A DNA stretch of 64,000 nucleotides, from assembly GCA_036502575.1 (NCBI GenBank), contig DASXYL010000062.1, positions 31,490 through 95,489 of the forward strand, given 5' to 3'. Below, one piece after another: positions 1 to 6,896 of this stretch. A model generated the notes under the pieces. It had not been told where the DNA came from and did no database searches. It worked only from the letters and a program-made list of their open reading frames with translations. The stretch's first letter is position 1; every line of letters starts with the position of its first letter. The stretch comes from DASXRA01 sp036502575 (GTDB lineage: Bacteria > Actinomycetota > Actinomycetes > Mycobacteriales > Jatrophihabitantaceae). A program made the position numbers and the translations under genes.

Positions 1-2
1 GA

Positions 3-953
3 TTCGCCTATCCGGGCGACGTGTTCGTCGACTTCTTCAACACGCTCGACGCGCAGGTGCGCTCGTACGGCAAGACCACCGAGATGTGGGAGTGGTGGAA
101 CTTCAACAACCAGCAGACCAGCATCGCTCCGAACAAGGACATCGTCGTCGACTCGTGGGTCGGCAACGACCCGAGCGCGTTGGTGGCGCAGGGCTATCGC
201 GTGGTCGGCACGCCCGAGAACACGCTCTACGTCAGTGCCGGGTTCGGGCAGAAGCTCGGCGACTACGGCTACGTCGACATCAAGAACGTCTACGAGAACT
301 ACCCGTTCGTCGATCCGGCCGGCATCATCGGCTACCGGATCAGCCGCTGGTCCGATCGGGCCGAGCAGCAATCGCCCGAGTGGTTCGACTTCTTCGCGAA
401 GCGTCCGCTGCAGGTACTCGCCGAGCGGCTGTGGGGTGGACCGCGCGACGCCAGCGTGTGGCAGTTCCTGGCGCGGGCGGATGCCATCGGCGAGGCCCCG
501 CCGTCGCAGCTCACCGCAGTTCCCACGGCCGCCATCCACGTCACGGCCGACAGCGAGGAGACGACCGCCGAGAACGGCGCCGTCGCGAACGCGATCGACG
601 ACAACCCCTACACGGTCTGGCACACCGGCTACAGCTCCGGCGTTGCCGCGCTCCCGCACGGGATCACGCTCGACCTCGGCGCCACGTATCGCCTCGGCGG
701 AGTGCGCTACCTGCCGCGCCAGGACGGTGGGGTCAACGGTCGGGTGGGTGACTATGAAGTGGCTGTGAGTACCGACGGCGCGCGTTGGGACACCGTCGCG
801 TCCGGGAAGTTGGTGAACGACCAGACCGAGAAGGAGGTCGATTTCACAACGACGCGGGCTCGTTACCTGCGTTTTACCGCGTTGTCGGAGGTCAACGGCA
901 ACCAGTACACGAGCGCCGCGGAGCTGACGCCGCTCCAGGCGCCGCTTTGCTGA
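3..953 (+). CDS. GH20 beta-N-acetylhexosaminidase, 3' part, with C-terminal discoidin domain
   Basis: The gene starts before the window; the frame is open from base 3 to the tga at 951-953 (316 residues visible). The first ~150 residues look like the C-terminal half of a family 20 glycoside hydrolase barrel: a Trp-rich WEWWNFNN stretch, a DSWVG segment, LYVSAG and a closing AERLWGG motif. Residues ~175-315 are an F5/8 type C (discoidin, CBM32-like) domain with the NAIDDNPYTVWHT and LDLG signatures. Such enzymes remove terminal GlcNAc/GalNAc and are usually secreted; the signal peptide and the catalytic Asp-Glu pair would lie upstream, outside the window. Family assignment is inferred from the barrel end only; the discoidin domain is clear. 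No terminator is obvious before the next gene. Confidence 0.75.
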   Translation, partial: FAYPGDVFVDFFNTLDAQVRSYGKTTEMWEWWNFNNQQTSIAPNKDIVVDSWVGNDPSALVAQGYRVVGTPENTLYVSAGFGQKLGDYGYVDIKNVYENYPFVDPAGIIGYRISRWSDRAEQQSPEWFDFFAKRPLQVLAERLWGGPRDASVWQFLARADAIGEAPPSQLTAVPTAAIHVTADSEETTAENGAVANAIDDNPYTVWHTGYSSGVAALPHGITLDLGATYRLGGVRYLPRQDGGVNGRVGDYEVAVSTDGARWDTVASGKLVNDQTEKEVDFTTTRARYLRFTALSEVNGNQYTSAAELTPLQAPLC

Positions 954-1133
954 GAGGCGACTTGACGGATCCACTCGAGCGGTGAACGTTGGAAGGGTAG
1001 GGCGGTGCCAGATACCGCCCGCCTTCCGTCGTGGTCGTCGGACATCAGGCGATACGGAAGGTGCCGGCGCTGAGGTGCCGCACGGCCTGAGCCGGCAAAG
1101 TCAAAAGCAAGCAAAGAGGGAAGGACGTCGACC

Positions 1134-1418
1134 ATGCTCACGTTGACCACCGAGGCTGCAGCCGAGATCCGCAATATCGTCGATCAGCCCGATGCGCCGA
1201 AGGGCGGTGGTCTGCGCATTGCTAACGATCCGACCGCCGGATCACTCACGCTCAGCCTGGCTGCCGTCCCTGGTGAGGACGACCGCGTTGTTGACGAATC
1301 CGGGGCTCGGGTGTTCCTCGACCCGCAGGCCGCCGTGATCCTGGAGGACAAGACGCTGGACGTGACGGCCGACCAGCAGGGCCGAACGCAGTTCGCGATC
1401 GCGCCCCAGAACGGGTAG
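1134..1418 (+). CDS. HesB/IscA-like protein without cysteines
   Basis: This 94-residue protein opens with MLTLTTEAAAEIRNIV, which is the start typical of the HesB/IscA (A-type Fe-S carrier) fold, and keeps the GGGLRI and VFLDPQAA segments. The three cysteines that bind iron or the cluster in true IscA/ErpA are absent; the protein has no cysteine at all. It is therefore unlikely to be a cluster carrier, and similar actinobacterial proteins are annotated only as IscA-like. A GGGAAGG ribosome binding site lies about 10 bp before the ATG. It stands alone and is followed by a strong hairpin. Confidence 0.7.
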   Translation: MLTLTTEAAAEIRNIVDQPDAPKGGGLRIANDPTAGSLTLSLAAVPGEDDRVVDESGARVFLDPQAAVILEDKTLDVTADQQGRTQFAIAPQNG

Positions 1419-1431
1419 CTCCTGGGATTGT

Positions 1432-1466
1432 GCAACTTCTGGCGTCGTGAGGACGCCAGAAGTTGC
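1432..1466. terminator. Perfect 15-bp hairpin after the IscA-like gene
   Basis: Two perfect 15-bp arms (1432-1446 and 1452-1466) enclose a 5-base loop GTGAG, starting 14 bases after the stop codon. There is no U tract, as is common for actinobacterial terminators. Confidence 0.6.
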
Positions 1467-1527
1467 TCGATCGTGAATCGGCCAGCCTAGGTGCGCAGAC
1501 ACCGGCCGGACCGCGAGGATCAGCGGC

Positions 1528-2013
1528 ATGACCACGACCCAGCTCGTGCTGCTGATCGTCGGCTCGGTGATAGCCCTCTGCGTCATCGCGGGTGTGCTCG
1601 GACGTTGGTTCTGGCGCCGAGGCCTGCGAGTGCCGCTGGTGGTGCGGCTGATCAACCGCGCGTCCGGCCAGGTGATCGAGCTGATCAAGCAGCCGATCAC
1701 CATCGCCGTGCTGGACGAAGTCGCCGACGTGCTGCGCGCCGGGCACTACACGCGCAACGTCGCCGCAGCGTTGCGCGAGAACCGCGTCGAGCTCAAGCAG
1801 ATGATCGCCGAGAAGATCAAGCAGGACCCGACCACCGGGCAGATCAGGCTGCTGCCGTTCCACGACCGGATCATCAACGAGGTCAGTGAAACGACGTTGC
1901 GCGTCATCCTCGAGGTGCTGGCCGACCCGCGCACGGACGAACTGGTCGCCGACGTGCTGCGCGACAACATCGCCCAGCTGCGCCAGGCCGTCCGGGAACT
2001 GAAGGTCGAGTGA
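1528..2013 (+). CDS. Membrane-anchored protein of unknown function
   Basis: This 161-residue protein has one N-terminal transmembrane helix (residues ~6-28, ending before the RWFWRRG positive patch) and a ~130-residue, mostly helical, charged cytoplasmic part with no cysteine. I do not recognise a family. The repeated pattern of ALRENR/VLRDNI and paired IIN/VIL segments suggests two related helical halves (residues ~55-95 and ~110-155). It is convergent with the gene at 2030, with only 16 bases between them, and is not part of an operon. GC-rich codon use matches its neighbours, so it is likely a real resident gene. Confidence 0.6.
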   Translation: MTTTQLVLLIVGSVIALCVIAGVLGRWFWRRGLRVPLVVRLINRASGQVIELIKQPITIAVLDEVADVLRAGHYTRNVAAALRENRVELKQMIAEKIKQDPTTGQIRLLPFHDRIINEVSETTLRVILEVLADPRTDELVADVLRDNIAQLRQAVRELKVE

Positions 2014-2029
2014 CGGTGAGCCAGCCGGC

Positions 2030-2341
2030 TCAGGTGGCGGGCTTGTCCTCGTCGCCGGGAGAGGTCTTCGGCGCGGACTCGGTGGGCCCGCTCGTCTCAG
2101 GTGTCGTCTCGGTTGGCGACGCCGCGGGCTTGGAACTGCTCGACGAGCCCTCGGCGGTGCCCTGACGCAGCCCCTCGGCGACGTCAGCCGCCTTCGTCTT
2201 GATCACCTCGCCGGCTTTCTCAGCTCGTTCCCGGAGCGATTGAGCCGCTGGCGTGGCCTTCTCGCGGAGTTCCTCGACCTTCGGCTTGGCCTTCTTGGCC
2301 AGCTCCTCGGCCTTGCTCTTGATGCGGTCAAATGCGGTCAT
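2030..2341 (-). CDS. Small Lys/Ala/Glu-rich helical protein with disordered tail
   Basis: This protein has 103 residues. The first ~60 form a continuous amphipathic helix rich in Lys, Ala and Glu (AEELAKKAKPKVEELREKA), like LEA-type or apolipoprotein-like stress proteins. The rest is a low-complexity Ser/Pro/Thr/Glu tail that looks disordered. There is no membrane segment and no cysteine. The family is not recognised; a role in protecting or binding membranes or nucleoid is a guess from composition. The next gene upstream (2390-2929, same strand) ends 48 bases before its start, so co-transcription is possible. Confidence 0.55.
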   Translation of the reverse strand: MTAFDRIKSKAEELAKKAKPKVEELREKATPAAQSLRERAEKAGEVIKTKAADVAEGLRQGTAEGSSSSSKPAASPTETTPETSGPTESAPKTSPGDEDKPAT

Positions 2342-2389
2342 GCGAATACTCCCGCCGATATCTCGGACTCACTGGGGTCGAGCCGTGGT

Positions 2390-2929
2390 CTACCCATTCT
2401 CGCCCCTGCGGATGCGGTAGAGCACGTTCGGACGCAGCGGGCCGTCGGGCACGTCCGGATCGTCGAAATCGTCGGCGGGGTCGCGCGTCATGCCGATGCG
2501 GCGCATGACCGCCTGTGAGCGGACGTTGGTGGTTGTCGTGACGGCGAGGATCTCGGACAGATCGAGGGGGCCGAAGCCGAAGTCCAGGGCCGCTCGAGCC
2601 GCCTCGGTCGCGTAGCCGTGGCCCCAGGCTGAGCGGATCAGCCGCCATCCGATCTCGATACCCGTGAACGGCAGGCCGTCGTCCACGGGGTCCAGGCCGG
2701 CGAATCCGATGAACCTGCCGGCGTCGTGCGCCTCGAGGGCCCACCACCCGTAGCCGCGCTGGTCGAGATCCTCCTGGAAGCGGGCGATCGAGTCCGCGCT
2801 CTCGGCTGGCGTGAGCAGGCCCGGGAAGTGCTCGCGAACCTCGGGGTCGGCGTTCATCGCCGCCCACGGGTCAAGATCGGATTCTCGCCAACGGCGTAGC
2901 AGCAGCCGATCGGTTCGCAGCTCGGTCAC
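2390..2929 (-). CDS. GNAT N-acetyltransferase, RimJ/RimL type
   Basis: This is a 179-residue single-domain acetyltransferase. The RimJ/RimL features are LRTDRLLLRRWRESDLDPWAAM at the start, the acetyl-CoA loop RSAWGHGYATEAARA around residues 105-118, and the closing TNVRSQAVMRRIGM motif. It should move an acetyl group from acetyl-CoA to an amine, but the substrate cannot be told from sequence. Length is normal for the family. The Clp-N gene ends 9 bases upstream on the same strand, so it may belong to the HTH/Clp-N transcript. Confidence 0.85.
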   Translation of the reverse strand: MTELRTDRLLLRRWRESDLDPWAAMNADPEVREHFPGLLTPAESADSIARFQEDLDQRGYGWWALEAHDAGRFIGFAGLDPVDDGLPFTGIEIGWRLIRSAWGHGYATEAARAALDFGFGPLDLSEILAVTTTTNVRSQAVMRRIGMTRDPADDFDDPDVPDGPLRPNVLYRIRRGENG

Positions 2930-2938
2930 CCAGGCAAC

Positions 2939-3580
2939 TTAACGGGACGAGAGCTGGGCGCTGAGCCGGGACAGGTCGATTCCTCGGGCTTCGAGCAGCA
3001 ACCGCAACGGGTTGGGACGCCCGCCGACCCAGCCCAGTACGGCCAGCTGGCGTCGACTGCGCCGACTGAGCTGCGTACCGAGCGGATCGCGGGCGTCCTG
3101 CAGGATCCCGTACAGCAGATGCTCGGGGCCTACGCCGCTGTCGCCCCGCTGGTCGGCGAAGCGCCCCCCGATCTCGAAGGAGCGCTTGGCCAGCAGGTGC
3201 ACGCACAGCGCGCTCGGTCGCGGATGCCCACCCCGCCACCGCGGACGGCGCCGCACCCGGCGCTGCGCGGCCAGGACCGCGTCCTGGCCGAAGGTTGCCG
3301 CCAGGCGGGTGTTCAGCGCGTCCAGGTCGATGCCGAAGGTGCGCAAGGCACCGGCCGGATCGATCTGCGACGGAAGCGTCGGGCCGACCCGCAGCAGCTC
3401 GGCACGGGCAGTGGCGAGGTCGATGCCGTGGTCGGCCAACAGCTCGGCCGCCGTGCCGCCGTGCCGTAACAACCCGAGCAGCACGTGCTCGTCAGCGATA
3501 CCCGGGTGGCCCAGTTCGCGGGCCTCCAGGTAGGCGAGTCGCACCACCTCGCGACCGTCGCGGGTCAGCCGGCCCTCCAT
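2939..3580 (-). CDS. Double Clp N-domain protein without ATPase
   Basis: This 213-residue protein carries two ClpA/ClpC-type N domains: residues ~1-75 (GIADEHVLLGLLRHG) and ~120-190 (GVGPEHLLYGILQDA). No AAA+ module follows. Clp N domains bind substrates or adaptors, so it may act as an adaptor or as a sensor for the HTH partner encoded just upstream. I chose the ATG at 3580 because it overlaps the TGA of the upstream HTH gene by one base (TGATG), the mark of translational coupling; longer in-frame starts would overlap that gene heavily. A basic Arg-rich linker separates the two domains. Confidence 0.75.
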   Translation of the reverse strand: MEGRLTRDGREVVRLAYLEARELGHPGIADEHVLLGLLRHGGTAAELLADHGIDLATARAELLRVGPTLPSQIDPAGALRTFGIDLDALNTRLAATFGQDAVLAAQRRVRRRPRWRGGHPRPSALCVHLLAKRSFEIGGRFADQRGDSGVGPEHLLYGILQDARDPLGTQLSRRSRRQLAVLGWVGGRPNPLRLLLEARGIDLSRLSAQLSSR

Positions 3581-3819
3581 CACGAGCCCTCCCCGCGCAG
3601 GCGCAGCCCGTGCTTGTAGTGCACGGCTTGCTTGGTCACCCCGAGTCGGCGCGCGATGTCGCGCCACGACCAGCCCCGGCTGCGCGCGTTCGCAACCTGG
3701 AGATCCTCCAGCACCTCGACCAGCTGACGCAGGGCCACCACCGCTGTCAACCCGAGTTCCGGGTCGCTGCCGGATGCCGCGTCCATCAGCCGCCTGCTCT
3801 CCTCGACGCTCACTGCCAT
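3580..3819 (-). CDS. Small HTH regulator paired with the Clp-N protein
   Basis: This 79-residue protein has one helix-turn-helix near its C-terminus (residues ~48-70: WSWRDIARRLGVTKQAVHYKH), of the sigma region 4/MerR-like kind, after a helical N-terminal part (VALRQLVEVLEDLQVANAR). It lies first in a coupled pair with the Clp-N gene, so the two probably form one regulatory unit. Its start codon lies 6 bases after the -10 box of a good promoter, implying a leaderless mRNA, and that promoter is covered by two copies of one inverted repeat; autoregulation by this protein is the simplest reading. A close family name is not recognised. Confidence 0.7.
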   Translation of the reverse strand: MAVSVEESRRLMDAASGSDPELGLTAVVALRQLVEVLEDLQVANARSRGWSWRDIARRLGVTKQAVHYKHGLRLRGEGS

Positions 3820-3822
3820 GCC

Positions 3823-3865
3823 GTCAATTTACGTTGACGACGGGCTGGCGTCAATCGCCTTTGAC
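3823..3865. promoter_or_regulatory. Two identical inverted repeats GTCAA-N6-TTGAC
   Basis: The sequence GTCAA-N6-TTGAC occurs at 3823-3838 and again at 3850-3865, offset by 27 bp. The first covers the -10 and the second the -35 of the HTH promoter; the second also supplies a TTGAC that could be a -35 for the divergent metal-sensor gene. This is a plausible operator pair for the HTH/Clp-N regulator. Confidence 0.6.
3826..3854 (-). promoter_or_regulatory. Leaderless promoter of the HTH/Clp-N pair
   Basis: On the minus strand a -35 TTGACG (3854-3849), a 17-bp spacer and a -10 TAAATT (3831-3826) match the sigma-70 consensus well. The first base of the HTH ATG is at 3819, about 7 bases after the -10, so transcription should begin at or beside the start codon. 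Confidence 0.6.
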
Positions 3866-3869
3866 GATT

Positions 3870-3882
3870 CTGAACAGTTCAG
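3870..3882. promoter_or_regulatory. Candidate CmtR operator CTGAAC-A-GTTCAG
   Basis: A perfect 6-1-6 palindrome lies 23 bp before the GTG start of the CmtR-like gene, just downstream of the TTGAC at 3861. Position and symmetry fit an ArsR/SmtB-family operator for autoregulation. Confidence 0.5.
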
Positions 3883-3904
3883 CCGACGATGTACTGTCGA
3901 GTCC

Positions 3905-4237
3905 GTGCCGACGGCTGTGACGTACGGGCAGGTGCTGGCGCGGTTCGGGCACGCGCTCTCCGATCCGACCCGGGCCCGGGTCCTGCTCGCCCTCAAGGAC
4001 GGGCCGGGGTATCCGGCCGAGCTCGCCGAGCTGCTCGGAGTGTCGCGCCAGTCGCTGTCCAATCACCTGGCCTGCCTTCGCGGATGCGGGCTGGTGGTCG
4101 TGGTTCTGGAGGGTCGGCGGGCCCGGTACGAGCTGGCGGATGCGCAGCTGGCCCACGCCCTGGGAGACCTGCTCGGGGTCGTGCTGGCCGTCGATCCGGC
4201 TACGTGCGACGCGACGGGCGAACGGCGCATCCCGTGA
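3905..4237 (+). CDS. cmtR: ArsR/SmtB-family metal sensor, CmtR-like
   Basis: This 110-residue winged-helix repressor closely resembles M. tuberculosis CmtR: ADPTRARVLLAL, then the recognition helix SRQSLSNHLACLRGCGLVV, the wing EGRRARYEL and the tail VVLAVDPATC. The two cysteines of the ACLRGCG helix and the C-terminal ATC cysteine match the three Cd(II)/Pb(II) ligands known in CmtR, so Cd/Pb sensing is likely. I chose the GTG at 3905 by family alignment; the ATG at 3818 would run through both operators. The stop overlaps the start of the CDF gene by four bases (GTGA), so the two form an operon. Confidence 0.85.
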   Translation: MPTAVTYGQVLARFGHALSDPTRARVLLALKDGPGYPAELAELLGVSRQSLSNHLACLRGCGLVVVVLEGRRARYELADAQLAHALGDLLGVVLAVDPATCDATGERRIP

Positions 4238-4863
4238 CGACGCTGCCCGTCGGGGCATCGCCGGCGCGCCGGGACGTGCTGGCCCGGCGGATACGACTGC
4301 TCGTCGCGGCCACGATCAGCTACAACGTCGTCGAGGCGGGCGTCGCGCTCGTCGCCGGCGCGGTAGCGTCGTCGACGGCGTTGCTCGGTTTCGGCCTGGA
4401 CTCGGTGGTCGAGGTCGCCTCGGCGGCCGGGGTGGCCTGGCAGTTCGCCGGACGGGACCATGAGCGACGCGAGGCGCGGGAGCGAACCGCACTGCGTGTG
4501 ACGGCGTTGTCGTTCTTCGCGCTCGCGGCGTTCGTGATCGTCGATGCGGTGCGAGCCCTGGCCGGGGACGGTGAGGCGCGGCACTCGGCCGTGGGCATCG
4601 TGCTGGCCGTGGTGTCGCTGGCGGTGATGCCGGTGCTGTCGGTCGCGCAACGCCGCACCGGGCGGCAACTCGGGTCGGCCTCGGCGGTGGCCGACTCCAA
4701 GCAGACGCTGCTGTGCACCTACCTGTCCGGCGTGCTGTTGCTCGGACTGCTCGCCAACGCGCTACTCGGCTGGTCGTGGGCCGACCCGATCGCCGCCCTG
4801 GTCATTGCCGCCGTCGCGATCCGGGAAGGTCGCGAAGCCTGGAAAGGCGACGCCTGCTGCTAG
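4234..4863 (+). CDS. Short cation diffusion facilitator (metal efflux)
   Basis: This 209-residue, six-helix membrane protein is of the CDF family. The metal site in helix 2 is seen as LGFGLDSVVEV and that of helix 5 as WADPIAALVI. The usual C-terminal cytoplasmic dimer domain (~90 residues) is missing and the protein ends directly after helix 6 with GDACC; this short form is seen in other actinobacterial CDF proteins. It starts at a GTG overlapping the cmtR stop and should export the metal sensed by that regulator. Its stop overlaps that of the convergent aquaporin gene (CTAG, 4860-4863). Confidence 0.85.
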   Translation: MTTLPVGASPARRDVLARRIRLLVAATISYNVVEAGVALVAGAVASSTALLGFGLDSVVEVASAAGVAWQFAGRDHERREARERTALRVTALSFFALAAFVIVDAVRALAGDGEARHSAVGIVLAVVSLAVMPVLSVAQRRTGRQLGSASAVADSKQTLLCTYLSGVLLLGLLANALLGWSWADPIAALVIAAVAIREGREAWKGDACC

Positions 4864-5585
4864 GACAGGCGCGGGACAACGACGTCTCCGGCCCGTTCGC
4901 CGATGTCGGGGTAGAGGATCAGGACGATGGCGGTGCCGACCGCAGCGCCGATGAGCTGCACGCCGACGAACCCGGGCACGGACGCTGGGGCGATTCCGGC
5001 GAACGTGTCGGAGAACATCCGCCCGACGGTGACGGCCGGGTTGGCGAACGAGGTAGAGCTGGTGAACCAGTACGCCGCCCCGATGTAGGCCCCGACCGCG
5101 GGCGCCGCGAGTGGCCCGCGGTGGGTACGGGCCAGCGCGAAGATCACCAGCAGCAATCCGGCGGTGGCGACGACCTCGGCGACCAGATGCGCACCGCTGG
5201 CGCGATGCTTGCCGGACAGGTGCGGATTCACGTCGAACATGACGTCGCCCAACAAGGCTCCGCCGATTCCGCCGGCGCACTGCGCCACGGTGTAGGCGCC
5301 GACCTCGGGCAACGTCAGCCCGGCGCCGACGCGACGGCCGAGGAACCAATCCGCCAGTGAGACCACGGGGTTGAAGTGTGCCCCGGACACCGGCCCGAGG
5401 GTAAGGATCAGCACCGCCAGGCCGAACGCGGTGGCGGTGCTGTTCTCCAGTAACTGCAGCCCCACGTCGCTCGGCGAGAGACGCTGGGCGGCGATCCCGG
5501 AGCCCACCACGACGGTCACCAGCAGGCCGGTGCCGAGGAACTCGGCGAACAGCCGCCGGGTCAACGGCGGAGAGCTCTCGTCCAC
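4860..5585 (-). CDS. Aquaporin-family channel (MIP), probable arsenite channel
   Basis: This 241-residue MIP channel has six helices and the two half-helix motifs, NPV in GAHFNPVVSLADW (residues ~66-78) and NPA in FANPAVTVGRMF (~175-186). NPV instead of NPA in the first motif is unusual for a water channel. The place beside arsenic genes matches the AqpS-type arrangement, in which a MIP channel lets arsenite leave the cell after arsenate reduction; that role is inferred from context. The GTG at 5585 is chosen because the frame upstream is antisense to ars remnants. The start region is divergent from the arsR-arsC remnant. Confidence 0.8.
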   Translation of the reverse strand: MDESSPPLTRRLFAEFLGTGLLVTVVVGSGIAAQRLSPSDVGLQLLENSTATAFGLAVLILTLGPVSGAHFNPVVSLADWFLGRRVGAGLTLPEVGAYTVAQCAGGIGGALLGDVMFDVNPHLSGKHRASGAHLVAEVVATAGLLLVIFALARTHRGPLAAPAVGAYIGAAYWFTSSTSFANPAVTVGRMFSDTFAGIAPASVPGFVGVQLIGAAVGTAIVLILYPDIGERAGDVVVPRLS

Positions 5586-5617
5586 GCCGCCATCTTGACA
5601 GGTGAGTAATAGCTCAG

Positions 5618-5627
5618 TCAATATTGA
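5618..5627. promoter_or_regulatory. Palindrome TCAATATTGA, candidate ArsR operator
   Basis: A perfect 10-bp AT-rich palindrome sits between the divergent aquaporin gene and the arsR-arsC remnant, 4 bp before the remnant's ATG. ArsR operators are typically TCAA...TTGA repeats. Confidence 0.45.
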
Positions 5628-5631
5628 GGCA

Positions 5632-5881
5632 ATGGACGCTGATCTAATCTTGACGCGGCGAGCCGCCCTGCACGGCGCGCTGGCCGACCCGGCGCGGCTG
5701 CGCATCATCGACACCCTTGCCGTCGGCGACGGGTCGCCGTCCGAGCTGGCGCTACGAGGAGTGGATCCTCGACGATCCGGCCGGGCGCGACGTCGCCGAC
5801 GTGCGGCGCCCGATCCGGGATGAGATCGAGCGCCGCGTCCTCGCCTTGCTCGCCGAGCTCGGCGTCCCCGCCCGGGGGTGA
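5632..5881 (+). pseudogene. Remnant of an ArsR-ArsC fusion gene with a large internal deletion
   Basis: The first ~38 residues (ATG 5632) are the start of an ArsR repressor: HGALADPARLRIIDTLAVGD then SPSEL. At ~5745-5755 the sequence jumps frame and family: the next frame reads RYEEWILDDPAGRDVADVRR then IRDEIERRVLALLAELG and stops at 5879-5881, which is the C-terminal end of a low-molecular-weight-phosphatase-type arsenate reductase (ArsC). ArsR-ArsC fusions of ~230-250 residues are known in actinobacteria. Here the ArsR DNA-binding helix and the ArsC catalytic CxxxxxR loop are both gone, about 0.5 kb by comparison. The gene cannot encode either activity. Confidence 0.75.
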
Positions 5882-5886
5882 CGCGA

Positions 5887-6045
5887 TCAGATCGGACGCG
5901 GCCCGGCACTGCGCGATACGGCGCTCTGCCGTGCGGCATCCAGGCGGTAGCTCGAGTCGCAGTTGGTGACCGTGGCGCACGCGTCGCAGAAGCACGTCGA
6001 TCCGATCCGGGGCGCTGCGGCCCGGCGCCGGCACAGCCAGTTCAC
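5887..6045 (-). CDS. Small Cys-rich protein coupled to arsM
   Basis: A 52-residue frame starts at GTG 6045, overlapping the arsM stop by four bases (GTGA), and ends with TGA at 5887. It contains a tight cysteine cluster, CFCDACATVTNC (residues 18-29), plus Cys5 and several Arg. The overlap and the thiol cluster, spaced CxCxxCx5C, suggest a small thiol (possibly As(III)- or metal-binding) partner of the arsenic genes. No family is recognised and no function is claimed. Confidence 0.5.
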   Translation of the reverse strand: MNWLCRRRAAAPRIGSTCFCDACATVTNCDSSYRLDAARQSAVSRSAGPRPI

Positions 6046-6872
6046 CGTGACACCCCGCTCATGGGCTTGACGGCGCGCACGATCGCCGAGTGCATGCCCG
6101 GCGCCGCCTCGAGGGTGAACTGCACCTCGGCGTCGACGAATCCGGCGGCGGTCAGGCCGTCGAGGTACTCCTGCCGCGACAGCGCCCCGGCGATGCAGCC
6201 GACATAGGAGCCGCGTTCGGCGCGTTCCGCTGAGGAGAGGCGGTCCTCGGCGACGACGTCGGACACGCCGATGCGACCGCCCGGCGCGAGCACCCGGAAC
6301 ATCTCGGCCAGCACGGCGGGCTTGTCGGTGGACAGGTTGATCACGCAGTTGGAGATCACGACGTCCACCGCGCCGTCGGGCAGCGGTACGTCCTCGATGG
6401 TGCCCTTGACGAACTCGACGTTGCTCGCCCCGGCCTTCTCGGCATTCGTTCGCGCGAGGGCGAGCATCTCGTCGGTCATGTCGACCCCGTAGGCGAAGCC
6501 GGTCTCACCGACGCGCCGAGCCGACAGCAGGACGTCGATCCCGCCGCCCGAGCCGAGGTCGAGCACCCGCTCGCCGGTGCGCAGCTCGGCCACGGCCAGT
6601 GGATTGCCGCAGCCCAGGCTCGCCGCCAGTGCCTCGGGCGGCAGCGCGTCCTGCTCGTCCGCGCTGTACATCCCGACCCCGAACGTGTCGTCCACCTGCA
6701 CCGACTCCGGCGCACATGACCCGGCCGAGCAGCAGCTGCCCAATTCCGACGCGGACGGCCCGCAGCAACTCTCGGCCGCCACCGCCTCGCTGTTCGTGCT
6801 GCCCAGGGTCACCGCGGTGGCCGCGGCGGCATATCGCTCCCGGACCTGCTCGCGCAGATCAGCATCTGTCAT
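6042..6872 (-). CDS. arsM: Arsenite S-adenosylmethionine methyltransferase
   Basis: This 276-residue class I methyltransferase converts As(III) to methylated arsenicals. The SAM site is VLDLGSGGGIDVLL (~residues 104-117). The As(III)-binding cysteines known for ArsM are present: SLGCGNP, VISNCVINLS and SYVGCIAGAL. The N-terminal part has further Cys pairs (ESCCGPS, GSCCSAGSC). The ATG at 6872 is chosen; the frame upstream overlaps the operator. It is divergent from arsR with an 11-bp-arm inverted repeat between them, so arsenite-bound ArsR release should induce it. With arsC broken nearby, methylation may be a main arsenic route here. Confidence 0.9.
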   Translation of the reverse strand: MTDADLREQVRERYAAAATAVTLGSTNSEAVAAESCCGPSASELGSCCSAGSCAPESVQVDDTFGVGMYSADEQDALPPEALAASLGCGNPLAVAELRTGERVLDLGSGGGIDVLLSARRVGETGFAYGVDMTDEMLALARTNAEKAGASNVEFVKGTIEDVPLPDGAVDVVISNCVINLSTDKPAVLAEMFRVLAPGGRIGVSDVVAEDRLSSAERAERGSYVGCIAGALSRQEYLDGLTAAGFVDAEVQFTLEAAPGMHSAIVRAVKPMSGVSR

Positions 6873-6896
6873 CGCACACTCTCCCATCGACGAAGT

